Source: Rhizobium sp. 18055
GTDB taxonomy: Bacteria > Pseudomonadota > Alphaproteobacteria > Rhizobiales > Rhizobiaceae
Assembly (NCBI RefSeq): GCF_902706285.1
Contig: NZ_CACSKD010000004.1
Location: 248,001-312,000 of the forward strand
Direction: 5' to 3'
Length of the DNA: 64,000 nucleotides
The stretch's first letter is position 1. Each line of letters begins with the position of its first letter. Made by a program: the position numbers and the translations under genes. This document shows, one piece after another, positions 18,576 through 28,550 of the stretch. Below the pieces are notes generated by a model. It saw nothing but the letters and a program-made list of their open reading frames with translations, ran no database searches and was not told the origin of the DNA.

Positions 18576-19385
18576 ATGCACGAACGCGAACGCCATCGCA
18601 TCATATTGAGCGCCGTTCAGGAGAAGTCGGTCGTTACGATTCAGGATATTTCTGAATTGACCGAGGCTTCCGAGGCGACGATCCGGCGTGACATCGCGGC
18701 CCTCCATGTGCAGGGAAAGATCCGGCGCGTCCGCGGCGGAGCTGAGGCGGTGCACCCGCCACAGCTTAGCAATCTGGCAGGACGCCCGTTTAGAGTTTCA
18801 GAATCAGTCAACTCCGATAAAAAGCGCGCAATTGCCCGCGCAGCGGTCGATCTCTGCGATCCCGGCGATGCAATCATCATCAATGGTGGCACCACCACCT
18901 TCCAGATGGTGCATTTCATGGCCGCGCATCGCATGCAGGTGATGACCAATTCGTTTGCGATCGCCGAGCATCTGGTCAAGCATTCGAAGAACACGGTCAC
19001 GGTTCCCGGTGGTGTGATCTACCGCGAGCAGAGCCTGATCCTGTCGCCTTTCGATAACGACGCGATCCGTAATTTCTACGCGCGGCGCTTCTTCATCGGT
19101 GCCCAGGGTGTCGGTCCGCTCGGTATCATGGAAGCCGATGCGCAGATCATTCAGAGCGAGCAGAAGCTGATGCATCAGGCCGACGAGTTGATCGTCATGG
19201 TCGATTCCAGCAAGTTTCACCGCCGATCGAGCCTCATTCTGTGCCCGCTCGATCGCGTTACGACAGTCATCACGGATGAGGGAGTCTCTGAGGAGTCCGT
19301 CCGGATGATCGAGGATGCGGGCGTCAAGCTCGTGATTGCGAGCACCGTCTCGCAAGTGAAGGAGGATTCCTCGTCGGTCGCCTGA
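18576..19385 (+). CDS. rhaR: DeoR-family repressor of rhamnose genes
   Basis: A 269-residue DeoR/GlpR-type regulator. The N-terminal helix-turn-helix (about residues 6-60, with TEASEATIRRDIAALH) binds DNA, and the C-terminal sugar-phosphate sensor domain has the NGGTTT (about 106-111) and ARRFFIGAQGV motifs. In R. leguminosarum RhaR negatively controls rha transcription. TTAGGAGG precedes the ATG. It is the first gene of the plus-strand rhaRSTPQUK operon. Confidence 0.92.
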   Translation: MHERERHRIILSAVQEKSVVTIQDISELTEASEATIRRDIAALHVQGKIRRVRGGAEAVHPPQLSNLAGRPFRVSESVNSDKKRAIARAAVDLCDPGDAIIINGGTTTFQMVHFMAAHRMQVMTNSFAIAEHLVKHSKNTVTVPGGVIYREQSLILSPFDNDAIRNFYARRFFIGAQGVGPLGIMEADAQIIQSEQKLMHQADELIVMVDSSKFHRRSSLILCPLDRVTTVITDEGVSEESVRMIEDAGVKLVIASTVSQVKEDSSSVA

Positions 19386-19435
19386 GAAGCCCGGCAGGAT
19401 GTGGTCAAGTCTTTTTAACCTGGGAGGAAGAAAGC

Positions 19436-20431
19436 ATGAAACTCGCAAAAACACTGGCGGTGGGCGTCGCCTTTGCAGTCGCCCTGATGGCAGGCGCTGC
19501 AAGCGCCAAGGACATCAAGATCGGCCTGGTCGTCAAGTCGCTCGGCAACGGCTTCTTTGAAGCCGCCAACAAGGGCGCGCAGGAAGCTGCCAAGGAACTC
19601 GGCGGCGTCGAAGTGATCTATACCGGCCCGACCTCGACAACGGCCGAAGGCCAGATCGAAGTCATCAACTCGCTGATCGCCCAGGGCGTTGATGCCATCG
19701 CCATTTCGGCCAACGATCCTGATGCCGTTATCCCGGCTCTGAAAAAGGCCAAGCAGCGCGGTATCAAGGTCATTTCCTGGGATTCCGGCGTCAACAAGGA
19801 CGGCCGTATCCTGCAGCTGAACCCGTCGTCGAACGAACTGATCGGCAAGATGTGCCTGACGCTGGTCAAGGATCATCTTGAAGGCGGCAAGGGCGACTTC
19901 GCAATCCTGTCTGCAACCACCACCTCGACGAACCAGAACATCTGGATCGATCAGATGAAGAAGCAGTTGAAGGACTTCGCCGGCATGAACCTTGTCACCA
20001 CCGTCTACGGCGATGACCTGTCCGACAAGTCCTACCGCGAAGCCGAAGGCCTGCTGAAGTCCAACCCGAACGTCAAGGTCATCGTCGCTCCGACGACGGT
20101 TGGCGTTCTGGCCGCTTCCAAGGTTGTCGAAGACAAGGGTCTCATCGGCAAGGTCTATGTAACGGGCCTTGGTCTGCCGTCCGAAATGGCCGGCGCGATC
20201 AAGTCGGGTGCGACGAAGGAATTCGCCATCTGGAACCCGATCGACCTCGGCTACTCCGCGACCCAGATCGCCTATCACCTCGTAAAGGGTGACGCGACCG
20301 GCAAGCCGGGCACCGAAATCGAAGCCGGCCGCATGGGCAAGATCAAGATCGACGACAAGGGCGAAGCCGCCATGTCCGACCCGTTCATCTACAACGCGTC
20401 GAACATCGATCAGTTCTCGAAGGTATTCTAA
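19436..20431 (+). CDS. rhaS: Rhamnose ABC transporter substrate-binding protein
   Basis: A 331-residue periplasmic binding protein of the ribose/rhamnose type (peripla_BP_4 fold) with a signal peptide ending near AGAASA-KDIKIG. It delivers L-rhamnose to the RhaPQ-RhaT importer. GGGAGG precedes the ATG. A strong GC hairpin follows the stop codon and probably raises its level relative to the transporter genes downstream. Family members (AI-2/rhamnose binding proteins) are about 330 aa. Confidence 0.93.
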   Translation: MKLAKTLAVGVAFAVALMAGAASAKDIKIGLVVKSLGNGFFEAANKGAQEAAKELGGVEVIYTGPTSTTAEGQIEVINSLIAQGVDAIAISANDPDAVIPALKKAKQRGIKVISWDSGVNKDGRILQLNPSSNELIGKMCLTLVKDHLEGGKGDFAILSATTTSTNQNIWIDQMKKQLKDFAGMNLVTTVYGDDLSDKSYREAEGLLKSNPNVKVIVAPTTVGVLAASKVVEDKGLIGKVYVTGLGLPSEMAGAIKSGATKEFAIWNPIDLGYSATQIAYHLVKGDATGKPGTEIEAGRMGKIKIDDKGEAAMSDPFIYNASNIDQFSKVF

Positions 20432-20453
20432 GGCCTCGCTTACCCAAGCAAAA

Positions 20454-20475
20454 CCCGGCGGTTCGCGCCGCCGGG
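20454..20475 (+). other. Intercistronic hairpin after rhaS
   Basis: Perfect 8-bp stem CCCGGCGG (20454-20461) with CCGCCGGG (20468-20475), loop of six bases, with no T-run. Such hairpins after binding-protein genes stabilise the upstream message or partly attenuate transcription. Confidence 0.65.
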
Positions 20476-20496
20476 ACCTTCCCATTGAACTGGTAG

Positions 20497-22038
20497 ATGC
20501 TGATGAACACCGCCCTTCAACAACCCGTCGCGGGCATCAAGTCCGCCGATGCGCCCGCCATACTGGAAATGCGTGGCATTTCGCAGATCTTTCCTGGCGT
20601 GAAGGCGCTCGATAACGTCAGTATCGCGCTCTATCCCGGCAAGGTCACCGCGCTGATCGGCGAAAACGGCGCAGGCAAGTCGACCCTCGTCAAGATCCTC
20701 ACCGGCATCTATCGCCCCAACGAAGGCGAGATCATCGTCGATGGCAAGCCGACGACCTTCTCCAATGCACAGGCTGCCATCGACGCCGGCGTCACCGCCA
20801 TCCATCAGGAAACCGTGCTCTTCGATGAGCTGACGGTTGCCGAAAACATCTTTCTCGGCCACGCGCCGCGCACCCGTTTCCGCACCATCGACTGGACGCT
20901 GATGAACAGCCGCGCCAAGGCGCTGCTGGTCTCGCTCGAAAGCAACATCGATCCGACGATCCGCCTGAAGGACCTCTCGATTGCGCAGCGCCATCTCGTG
21001 GCGATCTCGCGCGCCCTGTCGATCGAGGCCCGCATCGTCATCATGGACGAGCCGACGGCCGCCCTGTCGCGCAAGGAGATCGACGATCTGTTCCGCATCG
21101 TCGAGGGCCTGAAGGCGCAGGGCAAGGCGATCCTGTTCATCAGCCACAAATTCGATGAGCTCTATGAAATCGCCGACAATTTCGCCGTCTTCCGCGATGG
21201 CCGCGCCGTCGGCCACGGCAATCTCAAGGCAACGCCGCAGGACGAGATCGTCCGGCTGATGGTCGGCCGCGATGTCGAAAACGCCTTTCCGAAGATCGAC
21301 GTTGCGATCGGCGGCCCGGTGCTGCAGGTCGAGAGCTACTGTCACCAGACCGAGTTCCGCGACATATCGCTGACACTGCGCAAGGGCGAGATCCTCGGTA
21401 TCTACGGGTTGATCGGGGCAGGGCGCTCGGAACTCTGTCAGTCTCTTTTCGGTATCACCAAGCCGCTGTCGGGAAAGCTGACGCTCGACGGCAAGCAGAT
21501 CACCATCAATTCGCCGCTCGACGCGATTCGCGCCGGTATCGTCTATGTCCCGGAAGAGCGCGGCCGCCATGGCCTGGCGCTGCCGATGCCGATCTACCAG
21601 AACATGACGCTGCCTTCGCTCGGCCGCACCTCGCGCAAGGGCTTCCTGAAGGCGGCCAATGAATTCGCGCTGGCCCGCAAATATGCCGAGCGGCTCGATC
21701 TGCGCGCGGCGGCCCTTTCGGTGCCTGTCGGAACGCTCTCCGGCGGCAACCAGCAGAAGGTCGTGATCGGCAAATGGTTGGCGACGATGCCGAAGGTCAT
21801 CATTCTCGACGAGCCGACCAAGGGCATCGACATCGGCTCCAAGGCCGCCGTTCACGGCTTCATCAGCGAGCTTGCCGCCGAGGGTCTGTCGATCATTATG
21901 ATCTCGTCCGAGCTGCCCGAGATTATTGGAATGTCCGACCGGGTCCTGGTCATGAAGGAAGGCCTGTCTGCCGGCCTCTTCGACCGCAAGGACCTGACGC
22001 CGGAAACGCTGGTGCGCGCTGCCACCGGCAATGCTTGA
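20497..22038 (+). CDS. rhaT: Rhamnose ABC transporter ATP-binding protein
   Basis: A 513-residue tandem ATPase of the RbsA/MglA type. The first nucleotide-binding domain has GENGAGKSTLVK (about residues 52-63) and the second the usual degenerate Walker A GLIGAGRSELCQ (about 305-316) with an intact LSGGNQQKV signature (about 411-419). It energises rhamnose import; R. leguminosarum rhaT mutants lose rhamnose transport. Start is ATG 20497 or 20503; neither has a strong ribosome site. It overlaps or abuts rhaP. Confidence 0.93.
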   Translation: MLMNTALQQPVAGIKSADAPAILEMRGISQIFPGVKALDNVSIALYPGKVTALIGENGAGKSTLVKILTGIYRPNEGEIIVDGKPTTFSNAQAAIDAGVTAIHQETVLFDELTVAENIFLGHAPRTRFRTIDWTLMNSRAKALLVSLESNIDPTIRLKDLSIAQRHLVAISRALSIEARIVIMDEPTAALSRKEIDDLFRIVEGLKAQGKAILFISHKFDELYEIADNFAVFRDGRAVGHGNLKATPQDEIVRLMVGRDVENAFPKIDVAIGGPVLQVESYCHQTEFRDISLTLRKGEILGIYGLIGAGRSELCQSLFGITKPLSGKLTLDGKQITINSPLDAIRAGIVYVPEERGRHGLALPMPIYQNMTLPSLGRTSRKGFLKAANEFALARKYAERLDLRAAALSVPVGTLSGGNQQKVVIGKWLATMPKVIILDEPTKGIDIGSKAAVHGFISELAAEGLSIIMISSELPEIIGMSDRVLVMKEGLSAGLFDRKDLTPETLVRAATGNA

Positions 22039-22048
22039 GGGTATCTCG

Positions 22049-23050
22049 ATGTCCAGACTTCTCAGAAAACGCGAAACGCTGCTCTTCATCATCATCGCAT
22101 TGATGATCGCTGCCTTTTCGACCCGCGCCGATGGCTTTGCCACGCCCGGCAACCTCGCCGGTATCTTCAACGACACGTCGATCCTGATCATCCTGGCGCT
22201 GGCGCAGATGACTGTTATCCTGACCAAGTCGATAGACCTGTCGGTTGCCGCCAACCTTGCCTTCACCGGCATGGCGATCGCGATGATGAACGCCGCCTTT
22301 CCCGGCCTGCCGCTGGTCGTGCTGATCCTGGCGGCGATCCTGATCGGTGCCTTCCTCGGCGCCATCAACGGCTTTCTCGTCTGGGCGCTTGAGATACCGC
22401 CGATCGTCGTGACGCTCGGCACCCTGACCATCTATCGCGGCATGGCCTTCGTGCTGTCGGGCGGTGAGTGGGTCAATGCGCACCAGATGACGCCGACCTT
22501 CCTCAATGTGCCGCGTACGGTCGTGCTCGGCATGCCCATTCTCAGCTGGGCGGCCGTGATCGTCGTCGCGCTGATCTACGTGGTGCTGAAATACACCCAG
22601 TTCGGCCGCGCAACCTATGCGGCTGGCGGCAACCCGACCGCTGCCGTCTATGCCGGCGTCGATGTCGGCTGGACGAAATTCCTCGCCTTCGTGCTGTCAG
22701 GTGCGCTCGCCGGTCTCGCAAGCTATCTCTGGGTGTCGCGCTATGCCGTGGCCTATGTGGATATCGCCAACGGCTTCGAGCTCGATAGCGTTGCGGCCTG
22801 CGTCATCGGTGGCATTTCGATCGCCGGTGGTGTCGGCTCGGTGGCAGGTACGGTACTCGGTGCTCTCTTCCTCGGCGTCATCAAGAACGCGCTTCCGGTC
22901 ATCGGCATCTCGCCGTTCACGCAGATGGCGATCTCCGGCACCGTCATCATCCTCGCCGTCGTCTTCAACGCAAGGCGCGAGCGCAATCGCGGCCGCATCA
23001 TCCTGCGCGACAAGGCCGCAGCAGACATCCCAGCAGAGGTGGCAGCATGA
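22049..23050 (+). CDS. rhaP: Rhamnose ABC transporter permease
   Basis: A 333-residue BPD_transp_2 (RbsC-type) inner-membrane permease with about 8-10 hydrophobic segments and the family motifs SIDLSVAAN (about residues 57-65) and GGISIAGGVGSVAGT. I prefer the ATG at 22049, which has GAGGG seven bases upstream. An ATG at 22031 would overlap the rhaT stop and lacks a site. It ends in an ATGA overlap with rhaQ. Confidence 0.92.
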   Translation: MSRLLRKRETLLFIIIALMIAAFSTRADGFATPGNLAGIFNDTSILIILALAQMTVILTKSIDLSVAANLAFTGMAIAMMNAAFPGLPLVVLILAAILIGAFLGAINGFLVWALEIPPIVVTLGTLTIYRGMAFVLSGGEWVNAHQMTPTFLNVPRTVVLGMPILSWAAVIVVALIYVVLKYTQFGRATYAAGGNPTAAVYAGVDVGWTKFLAFVLSGALAGLASYLWVSRYAVAYVDIANGFELDSVAACVIGGISIAGGVGSVAGTVLGALFLGVIKNALPVIGISPFTQMAISGTVIILAVVFNARRERNRGRIILRDKAAADIPAEVAA

Positions 23051-24060
23051 GCACCGTCGTTTCCACCCCAAGCGAAAAGCGCATCATCCCCGACCGCCTG
23101 GGCACACCGCTCAAGCGCATCATGGCCAGCTGGGAAGTGTTGCTCTTCGGCGTCGCCGTCTTGATCTTCATCTTCAATTCGCTGGCCTCGCCCTACTTCC
23201 TCGATGCCTGGAACCTGTCGGACGCAACCTTCAATTTCACAGAAAAGGCGATGATCGCCTTCGCCATGGCCTTGCTGGTCATATCAGGCGAAATCGACCT
23301 GTCAGTTGCGGCGATCATCGCTCTGGCCTCGACCGCCATGGGGGCTGCGGCCCAGGTGGGCATCGGTGCGCCCGGCCTCGTTGCCATTGGCGTCGGTGTC
23401 GGCTTGCTATGCGGCATGTTCAACGGCTTCCTCGTCTCGGTGCTGAAACTGCCGTCGATCGTCGTCACCATCGGCACGATGAGCCTGTTTCGCGGCATCT
23501 CCTATATTGTGCTCGGCGATCAGGCCTATGGCGGCTACCCCGAGGAATTCGCCTTCTTCGGTCAGGGGTACGTCGTCTGGGTGTTCTCCTTCGAGTTTGT
23601 GCTGTTCATCGTCGTGGCGATCCTGTTTGCCATTCTGCTGCACGCCACCAATTTCGGCCGTCAGGTCTATACGATCGGCAACAACGACTTCGCCGCCCGT
23701 TTCTCGGGCATCCCGGTCGAGCGCGTCAAATTCATCCTGTTCATGCTGACAGGGGTGATGAGCGGCGTTGCCGCAGTCTGCCTGACCTCGCGCCTCGGCT
23801 CGACCCGTCCGTCGATTGCCCAGGGCTGGGAGCTTGAGGTTGTCACCATGGTCGTGCTCGGCGGCGTCTCGATCCTCGGCGGCTCCGGCAAGATCGGCGG
23901 CGTCGTCATCGCCGCCTTCGTCATGGGCCTCGTCACATTCGGCCTCGGCCTCTTGAACGTGCCCGGCATCGTCATGTCGATCTTCATCGGCCTGCTTTTG
24001 ATCATCACCATCGCGATCCCGATCATCGCCCGCCGCATCAAAGCCATGAGCTCCAAATGA
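23047..24060 (+). CDS. rhaQ: Rhamnose ABC transporter permease
   Basis: A 337-residue second permease of the same family, with [11 protein letters not shown] (about residues 78-88) and [15 protein letters not shown] (about 277-291). It forms the heteromeric membrane channel with RhaP. It starts in a four-base ATGA overlap with rhaP and ends in another with rhaU, showing translational coupling along the operon. Confidence 0.92.
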   Translation: MSTVVSTPSEKRIIPDRLGTPLKRIMASWEVLLFGVAVLIFIFNSLASPYFLDAWNLSDATFNFTEKAMIAFAMALLVISGEIDLSVAAIIALASTAMGAAAQVGIGAPGLVAIGVGVGLLCGMFNGFLVSVLKLPSIVVTIGTMSLFRGISYIVLGDQAYGGYPEEFAFFGQGYVVWVFSFEFVLFIVVAILFAILLHATNFGRQVYTIGNNDFAARFSGIPVERVKFILFMLTGVMSGVAAVCLTSRLGSTRPSIAQGWELEVVTMVVLGGVSILGGSGKIGGVVIAAFVMGLVTFGLGLLNVPGIVMSIFIGLLLIITIAIPIIARRIKAMSSK

Positions 24061-24377
24061 CGCTGGAAAAACACGCCTTCAAGATGACGCTCAATCCGGG
24101 CATGGAAGCCGAGTACAGGAAACGCCATGACGAGATCTGGCCGGAACTTGTCGATCTCCTGCACCAGTCGGGCGCCAGCGATTACTCGATCCATCTCGAC
24201 CGCGAGACCAACACGCTGTTCGGTGTGCTGACACGGACGAGCGACAACACCATGGCGAGCCTGCCGGAGCATCCCGTCATGAAGAAATGGTGGGCGCATA
24301 TGGGTGACATCATGGCGACCAATCCTGACAACTCGCCGGTCCAGAGCGATCTCGTCACCGTCTTTCATATGCCATGA
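24057..24377 (+). CDS. rhaU: L-rhamnose mutarotase
   Basis: A 106-residue protein of the RhaM/RhaU family that interconverts the alpha and beta anomers of L-rhamnose before isomerisation. Conserved family segments are [11 protein letters not shown] (about residues 22-32, with the active-site His), the SIHLD strand and the [12 protein letters not shown] helix near residue 77. Length is usual for the family (about 104 aa). It overlaps rhaQ and rhaK by four bases on each side. Confidence 0.95.
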   Translation: MTLEKHAFKMTLNPGMEAEYRKRHDEIWPELVDLLHQSGASDYSIHLDRETNTLFGVLTRTSDNTMASLPEHPVMKKWWAHMGDIMATNPDNSPVQSDLVTVFHMP

Positions 24378-25756
24378 CCACGCATTCGCCTTACGCCCAC
24401 ATCGCGGTTCTCGATATCGGCAAGACCAATGCCAAGGTCGTCGTGCTCGACAGTGCCACGGGTGCTGAGATCGCTGTCGTCAAGACGCCGAACGCCGTCA
24501 TCAAGTCGGGCCTCTATCCGCATTATGACGTAGACGGGCTTTGGGCCTTCGCGCTCGATGCGTTCAAGCGCTTTGCCGTATCACCCGGTTTCGATGCGAT
24601 CTCGATCACCACGCATGGCGCGTCTGCCGCACTGCTCGATGCAGGCGGCGGCCTCGCCATGCCGGTGCTGGATTACGAGCACGAGTATCCGCAGGCGATC
24701 ATCGACACCTACACGGCGCTCCGCCCACCGTTCGAGGAGACATACTCGCCGCGGCAAACGATGGGCCTCAACATCGGTGCGCAGCTGCATTACCAGCAGA
24801 TGGTCTTCCCCGATCTTTTCGCCAAGGTCGCGACCATTGTCACCTACCCGCAATACTGGGCGGCAAGACTGACCGGCGTCGCGGCGAACGAGGTGACATC
24901 GCTCGGTTGTCACACGGATCTGTGGAACCCGCGCGCGTCCTCCTATTCCGGCCTGGTCGATACGCTTGGCATCCGCCAGACGATGGCGCCGATCCGCTCG
25001 GCCTTCGATGCACTCGGCCCCGTCTTGCCGGAGATTGCCGAACAGATCGGCCTCAGCGATGCCGTTCCCGTCTATTGTGGCATCCACGATTCCAACGCCT
25101 CTCTGCTGCCCCATCTGGTCAATCGCCAGGCGCCGTTCGCCGTCGTCTCCACCGGCACATGGGTGGTGAATTTCGGCGTCGGCGGCGATCTCGATCATCT
25201 CGATCCGAAACGCGATACGCTCGCCAATGTCGATGCCTATGGTCGCGCCGTCCCATCATCGCGGTTCATGGGTGGTCGTGAATTCGAGGTTCTGTCTGCG
25301 GAAATCGGGTCCGTGTCGAAGGATGGAGCGAACGCCGCCATCGCGCCGGTGATCGAAAAAGGTCTGCTGCTGCTGCCCAACGTGGCCCCAGGGTCGGGTC
25401 CGTTTCCGGGCAAGGAGCGGCGCTGGGTCAATGCCGATGCGGCCAGTGCCGAAGAGCGCTACACAGCAGCCTGCCTCTATCTTGCGCTGATGACCGAAGC
25501 CTGCCTCGGTTTGATTGGGGCCGGTGGTCCGATCATCGTCGAGGGTCCGTTTTCGCTGAACGAAACCTATCTCGGCATTCTTTCGGCCTTGACCGGCCGG
25601 GATGTGATTGCCGTTCCCGGATCGACGGGCACCAGTGCTGGAGCAGCGCTTCTGGCCGGCATCAGCCCGGTATCGGGCGCCGAGACGCATTTCTCGCCAC
25701 GCGAAATCGAAGGTCTGCATGAGTATCGGCGACGCTGGTATGCCGCACTTGCATAA
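24374..25756 (+). CDS. rhaK: Sugar kinase of the rhamnose operon
   Basis: A 460-residue FGGY-family carbohydrate kinase. The N-terminal ATPase motif [18 protein letters not shown] (about residues 9-26) and the second-domain motif VVSTGTWVV (about 257-265) are visible. In R. leguminosarum RhaK phosphorylates the sugar and is also needed for rhamnose transport. It is the last gene of the translationally coupled rhaPQUK block, starting in an ATGA overlap with rhaU. Confidence 0.93.
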   Translation: MTTHSPYAHIAVLDIGKTNAKVVVLDSATGAEIAVVKTPNAVIKSGLYPHYDVDGLWAFALDAFKRFAVSPGFDAISITTHGASAALLDAGGGLAMPVLDYEHEYPQAIIDTYTALRPPFEETYSPRQTMGLNIGAQLHYQQMVFPDLFAKVATIVTYPQYWAARLTGVAANEVTSLGCHTDLWNPRASSYSGLVDTLGIRQTMAPIRSAFDALGPVLPEIAEQIGLSDAVPVYCGIHDSNASLLPHLVNRQAPFAVVSTGTWVVNFGVGGDLDHLDPKRDTLANVDAYGRAVPSSRFMGGREFEVLSAEIGSVSKDGANAAIAPVIEKGLLLLPNVAPGSGPFPGKERRWVNADAASAEERYTAACLYLALMTEACLGLIGAGGPIIVEGPFSLNETYLGILSALTGRDVIAVPGSTGTSAGAALLAGISPVSGAETHFSPREIEGLHEYRRRWYAALA

Positions 25757-25840
25757 CACTCTTTCCCGATCGGCTCTTTGCGCCATCTATCAATGCCGAT
25801 AGAGTTGCGACGCATTCAGATCAGGTGAGGAAAACACGAC

Positions 25841-26608
25841 ATGACAGTTTCATCCGGCGAGGGTTTCGATCCGCGGGCGCTCGCGGCGCGCTTCAGCAGC
25901 CTTGAAAAGTCGGGCAAAAAAGCGCCGACGGCCGAGTTCGTCTTGCCCGCGACGTTGCAGGACGCGATGGACGCGCAGAATTTTCTAGCCGCCGAAGACC
26001 GTATTTGCAAGCCCGCCTGGAAGGTTGCCATGTCCCCGGACGGCCAGCCGGTCACCGCACCACTGCACCCCTATTTCGAGGCCTCCTCGGGAGCCACGAT
26101 ATCGTGGCAGCCCGGGATGAAGTTCGAGGCAGAAGTTGCCGTGCGTCTCGGCAAGGATCTGCCTGTTCGCCATGATGGAAGCTATACCCGCTTGGAGATC
26201 ATCGAGGCAATCTCGGAAGCCTATCTTGGCGCTGAACTGCTGGCGAGCAGCATCGAGGAGAGCGGCCAGCTTTCCTTCCTGCTCTATCTGGCCGAGCGCA
26301 TCGGCAACCGGGGCTATGTTCTTGGCCCAACACTTCCGAAAAGCATTGTCGACACCATCGGCAGCACGGCACTCAAGGTGACGCATGGCGGGCAGGTGAT
26401 CTATGACGCATCGGCGCAGCATCCGAAGGGCGATGTGCTGACCTGGCTGCTTGCCTATGCCAATGACACGCTGCGTCCGAGTGCGTCGCTGAAGCAAGGG
26501 GCGCTGATCACCACAGGCACCCTTTGCGGCGCCATCGAGCTCACGGCGCCTGGTCCGATCGAGATCGTCCTCGGCGGTGATACCCACCTCAGCCTTTCCA
26601 TCGCCTGA
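25841..26608 (+). CDS. 2-keto-4-pentenoate hydratase-like protein (FAH superfamily)
   Basis: A 255-residue protein of the hydratase/decarboxylase branch of the fumarylacetoacetate hydrolase superfamily. Conserved parts are FEAEVAVRLGKDLP (about residues 95-108), the SEAYLGAELLASS segment (about 125-137), and a C-terminal GALITTGTLCGAI. These proteins act on 2-keto acids through a bound divalent metal. It follows rhaK by 84 bases on the same strand. A role in rhamnose use is possible but not shown, because the operon already contains a complete phosphorylated route. Confidence 0.75.
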   Translation: MTVSSGEGFDPRALAARFSSLEKSGKKAPTAEFVLPATLQDAMDAQNFLAAEDRICKPAWKVAMSPDGQPVTAPLHPYFEASSGATISWQPGMKFEAEVAVRLGKDLPVRHDGSYTRLEIIEAISEAYLGAELLASSIEESGQLSFLLYLAERIGNRGYVLGPTLPKSIVDTIGSTALKVTHGGQVIYDASAQHPKGDVLTWLLAYANDTLRPSASLKQGALITTGTLCGAIELTAPGPIEIVLGGDTHLSLSIA

Positions 26609-26689
26609 CAATAATTCCCCCTATCTGGTTGGTGGGGGGAACCTTGGGGAAGGTAGCGCATTTCTCCGAATGGATGTCGGGAGGATGTC

Positions 26690-27193
26690 ATGCGGCTCTA
26701 TTGCCTACCTTTCCTCGCATTGTTTTCTTGCGCGGCCGGAAACGTAAATGCGAACGAGGTGCCGTTCCTGAAATCGCTCGCCGGCGAATGGGCCGGTGCA
26801 GGGATGATGAAGCGAACCACGAGTTCATCTCCGATCAATCTCGATTGTAGCTTCCAGTCAAAAACACAGGGCGAAGCGTTTTCGATGAACGGCAAATGCC
26901 GTGGCCTGCTTGTCGTGTCTCGCGCCGTATCGGCGCAGCTAACGGTGACAGGAAGCCAATATGCCGGCCAGTACATCGGCCCATCCGGAGGCGTCTCGAA
27001 CCTTAACGGCCGCCGGAGCGGCGATGCGGTCAACCTGGCTGTCCATTGGTCTAAGATCATCAATGGTGATCGCAGCGCCAGCATGACCATCCAACGTGTC
27101 GGAACGAATTCCATTCGGATCAGAACGGTGGACCGGGATCCCGAATCTGGACGACAGGTGGTGACAAGCGAGATCAATCTGCGGCGGCGATAG
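26690..27193 (+). CDS. Exported protein of unknown function
   Basis: A 167-residue protein with an N-terminal signal peptide (MRLYCLPFLALFSCAAG, likely cleaved near NVNA-NEV) and a mature part rich in beta strands, suggesting a small periplasmic beta-barrel-like fold. It contains LAGEWAGAG near the mature N-terminus. The two cysteines in the mature part (LDCSF and GKCRG) could form a disulfide. GGGAGG is six bases before the ATG. I do not recognise a characterised relative. Confidence 0.7.
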   Translation: MRLYCLPFLALFSCAAGNVNANEVPFLKSLAGEWAGAGMMKRTTSSSPINLDCSFQSKTQGEAFSMNGKCRGLLVVSRAVSAQLTVTGSQYAGQYIGPSGGVSNLNGRRSGDAVNLAVHWSKIINGDRSASMTIQRVGTNSIRIRTVDRDPESGRQVVTSEINLRRR

Positions 27194-27374
27194 CATTGCG
27201 GCGGTCTATCGCACGGTGTCTGAATTACAGGCTTTGCACCTGATCTGGCGATGTCTGCGGCGTCGGCAATCGACCTGCAGCGAAATATGCTTCCCGGCTC
27301 CGGTCCGGCGGCTTTGTCGCATTGAGATTTGTCCAGATCTTCCTTAGAGATGGTGGAAGAGAGGACCGAAATCC

Positions 27375-27779
27375 GTGAGATCAGCGAGACCTTTGACAAT
27401 GCAGTGGCTGGTGCGCATGGCTTGCGCAATGGCGCTGCTGTGTGTCGGTTTCGCGCATCAGGCGCCGGCTTTCGCAGACGGTGCATTCATCCCGGCTGAA
27501 CTCGCCGTCTATGTCCTGCCGGACGGGACACTTCCGGTCATCTGCATTGCCGATACGGGGTCGCGGGCGCACAGCCATGACAAGGTCCATGCCCATGGTT
27601 GCGAGGCCTGCCGGATCAGCAGCTCCGTGCTGCTGCCGTCTCCCGGCGCTGACACTGTTGCGCGTCTTCGCATCGAGACCGCCACAGCAATTGTGCTCTC
27701 CGGTGAGGTTTCAACCAGAACTCCGTTGTCTCCAGGCAGAGGTGCCAGGGCGCCTCCCCGATTTCCTGCCGTTGCTTGA
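27375..27779 (+). CDS. DUF2946-like exported protein at the copper locus
   Basis: A 134-residue protein starting at GTG, with a hydrophobic signal segment (LVRMACAMALLCVGFAH, about residues 12-28) and a mature region with a His/Cys-rich stretch AHSHDKVHAHGCEACR (about 65-80). This arrangement (signal, then HxC..CxxC-like cluster with a following LLPSP) is that of DUF2946 proteins, often found near copper genes. Metal binding by the His/Cys cluster is a reasonable inference. It lies about 190 bases before the PCu(A)C gene. Confidence 0.65.
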   Translation: MRSARPLTMQWLVRMACAMALLCVGFAHQAPAFADGAFIPAELAVYVLPDGTLPVICIADTGSRAHSHDKVHAHGCEACRISSSVLLPSPGADTVARLRIETATAIVLSGEVSTRTPLSPGRGARAPPRFPAVA

Positions 27780-27967
27780 GCCAGCGTTTCGGCAGATGCC
27801 GCAACGTTTGTTATCGACGCCAGCCGCACGCCTCGCCGCGCGGTATCGGGCCGCATGGAAGATCATACATGTCCAAGTCTCTCTCGCAGATGAAATTGTT
27901 ACCGGGCACCGAGCCCTGCCGGAACCTTGCGCCATCAGCACGGCGCGCGACAAGGCCGGAAGTAGCC

Positions 27968-28489
27968 ATGATGAAAAAGCTGACGATTTTTCTTGCAGGC
28001 CTATTTTTCGCGGGCCTTTTCGCCACCCTGGCGAGCGCCCATGACGTCAAGGCGGGTGCTATCGAGATCGGCCATCCGCATGCCCGCGCCATGGTGCCCG
28101 GTGCCAAGGTGGGTGGCGGCTATCTGACGTTCGTCAACAATGGGTCGATCGACGACAAGCTGGTCAGCATCATATGCGATCGAGCCAAGTCCTCGGAAGT
28201 GCACCAGATGAGCGTCAGCAACGGCGTGATGACGATGCGACCGGTTGCAGGCGGCCTTGTTGTTCCAGCCGGACAGACAGTCGAGCTCAAGCCGGGTGGC
28301 TATCACATCATGTTCATGGATGTGGCCAAGCCCTTCAAGGAAGGCGAGATAGTCAAGGCGACGCTCACTTTCGAAAAGGCAGGCCCTGTTGACGTCGAAT
28401 TCGCAGTCGGCAGCCTAAGCGGCACCAACGCCAGCGCCGGGGATACTCACTCCGACATGGGCGGCATGGACATGTCCAAGCCGCAATAG
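27968..28489 (+). CDS. Periplasmic copper chaperone PCu(A)C
   Basis: A 173-residue exported protein with a signal peptide ending near LASA-HDV. It carries the PCu(A)C copper motif H(M)X10MX21HXM, seen as VHQMSVSNGVMTM followed by GGYHIMFM. A second methionine/histidine-rich segment lies at the C-terminus (HSDMGGMDM). It binds Cu(I) and delivers it to cuproenzymes such as cytochrome oxidase. The ATG at 27968 has GGAAG upstream and begins at the signal peptide; a frame extending back to 27776 is not protein-like. Confidence 0.9.
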   Translation: MMKKLTIFLAGLFFAGLFATLASAHDVKAGAIEIGHPHARAMVPGAKVGGGYLTFVNNGSIDDKLVSIICDRAKSSEVHQMSVSNGVMTMRPVAGGLVVPAGQTVELKPGGYHIMFMDVAKPFKEGEIVKATLTFEKAGPVDVEFAVGSLSGTNASAGDTHSDMGGMDMSKPQ

Positions 28490-28550
28490 GCTGATGCCGA
28501 CGGAAAATCCGATCACCGAATTCCATCCTATCCCTTCACCGAGTAGCATC

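Noticed and set aside
26626..26665. GGAAC at 26639 as a possible EcfG -35 before the exported protein
   Set aside because: The bases 16 or 17 positions downstream are not CGTT.
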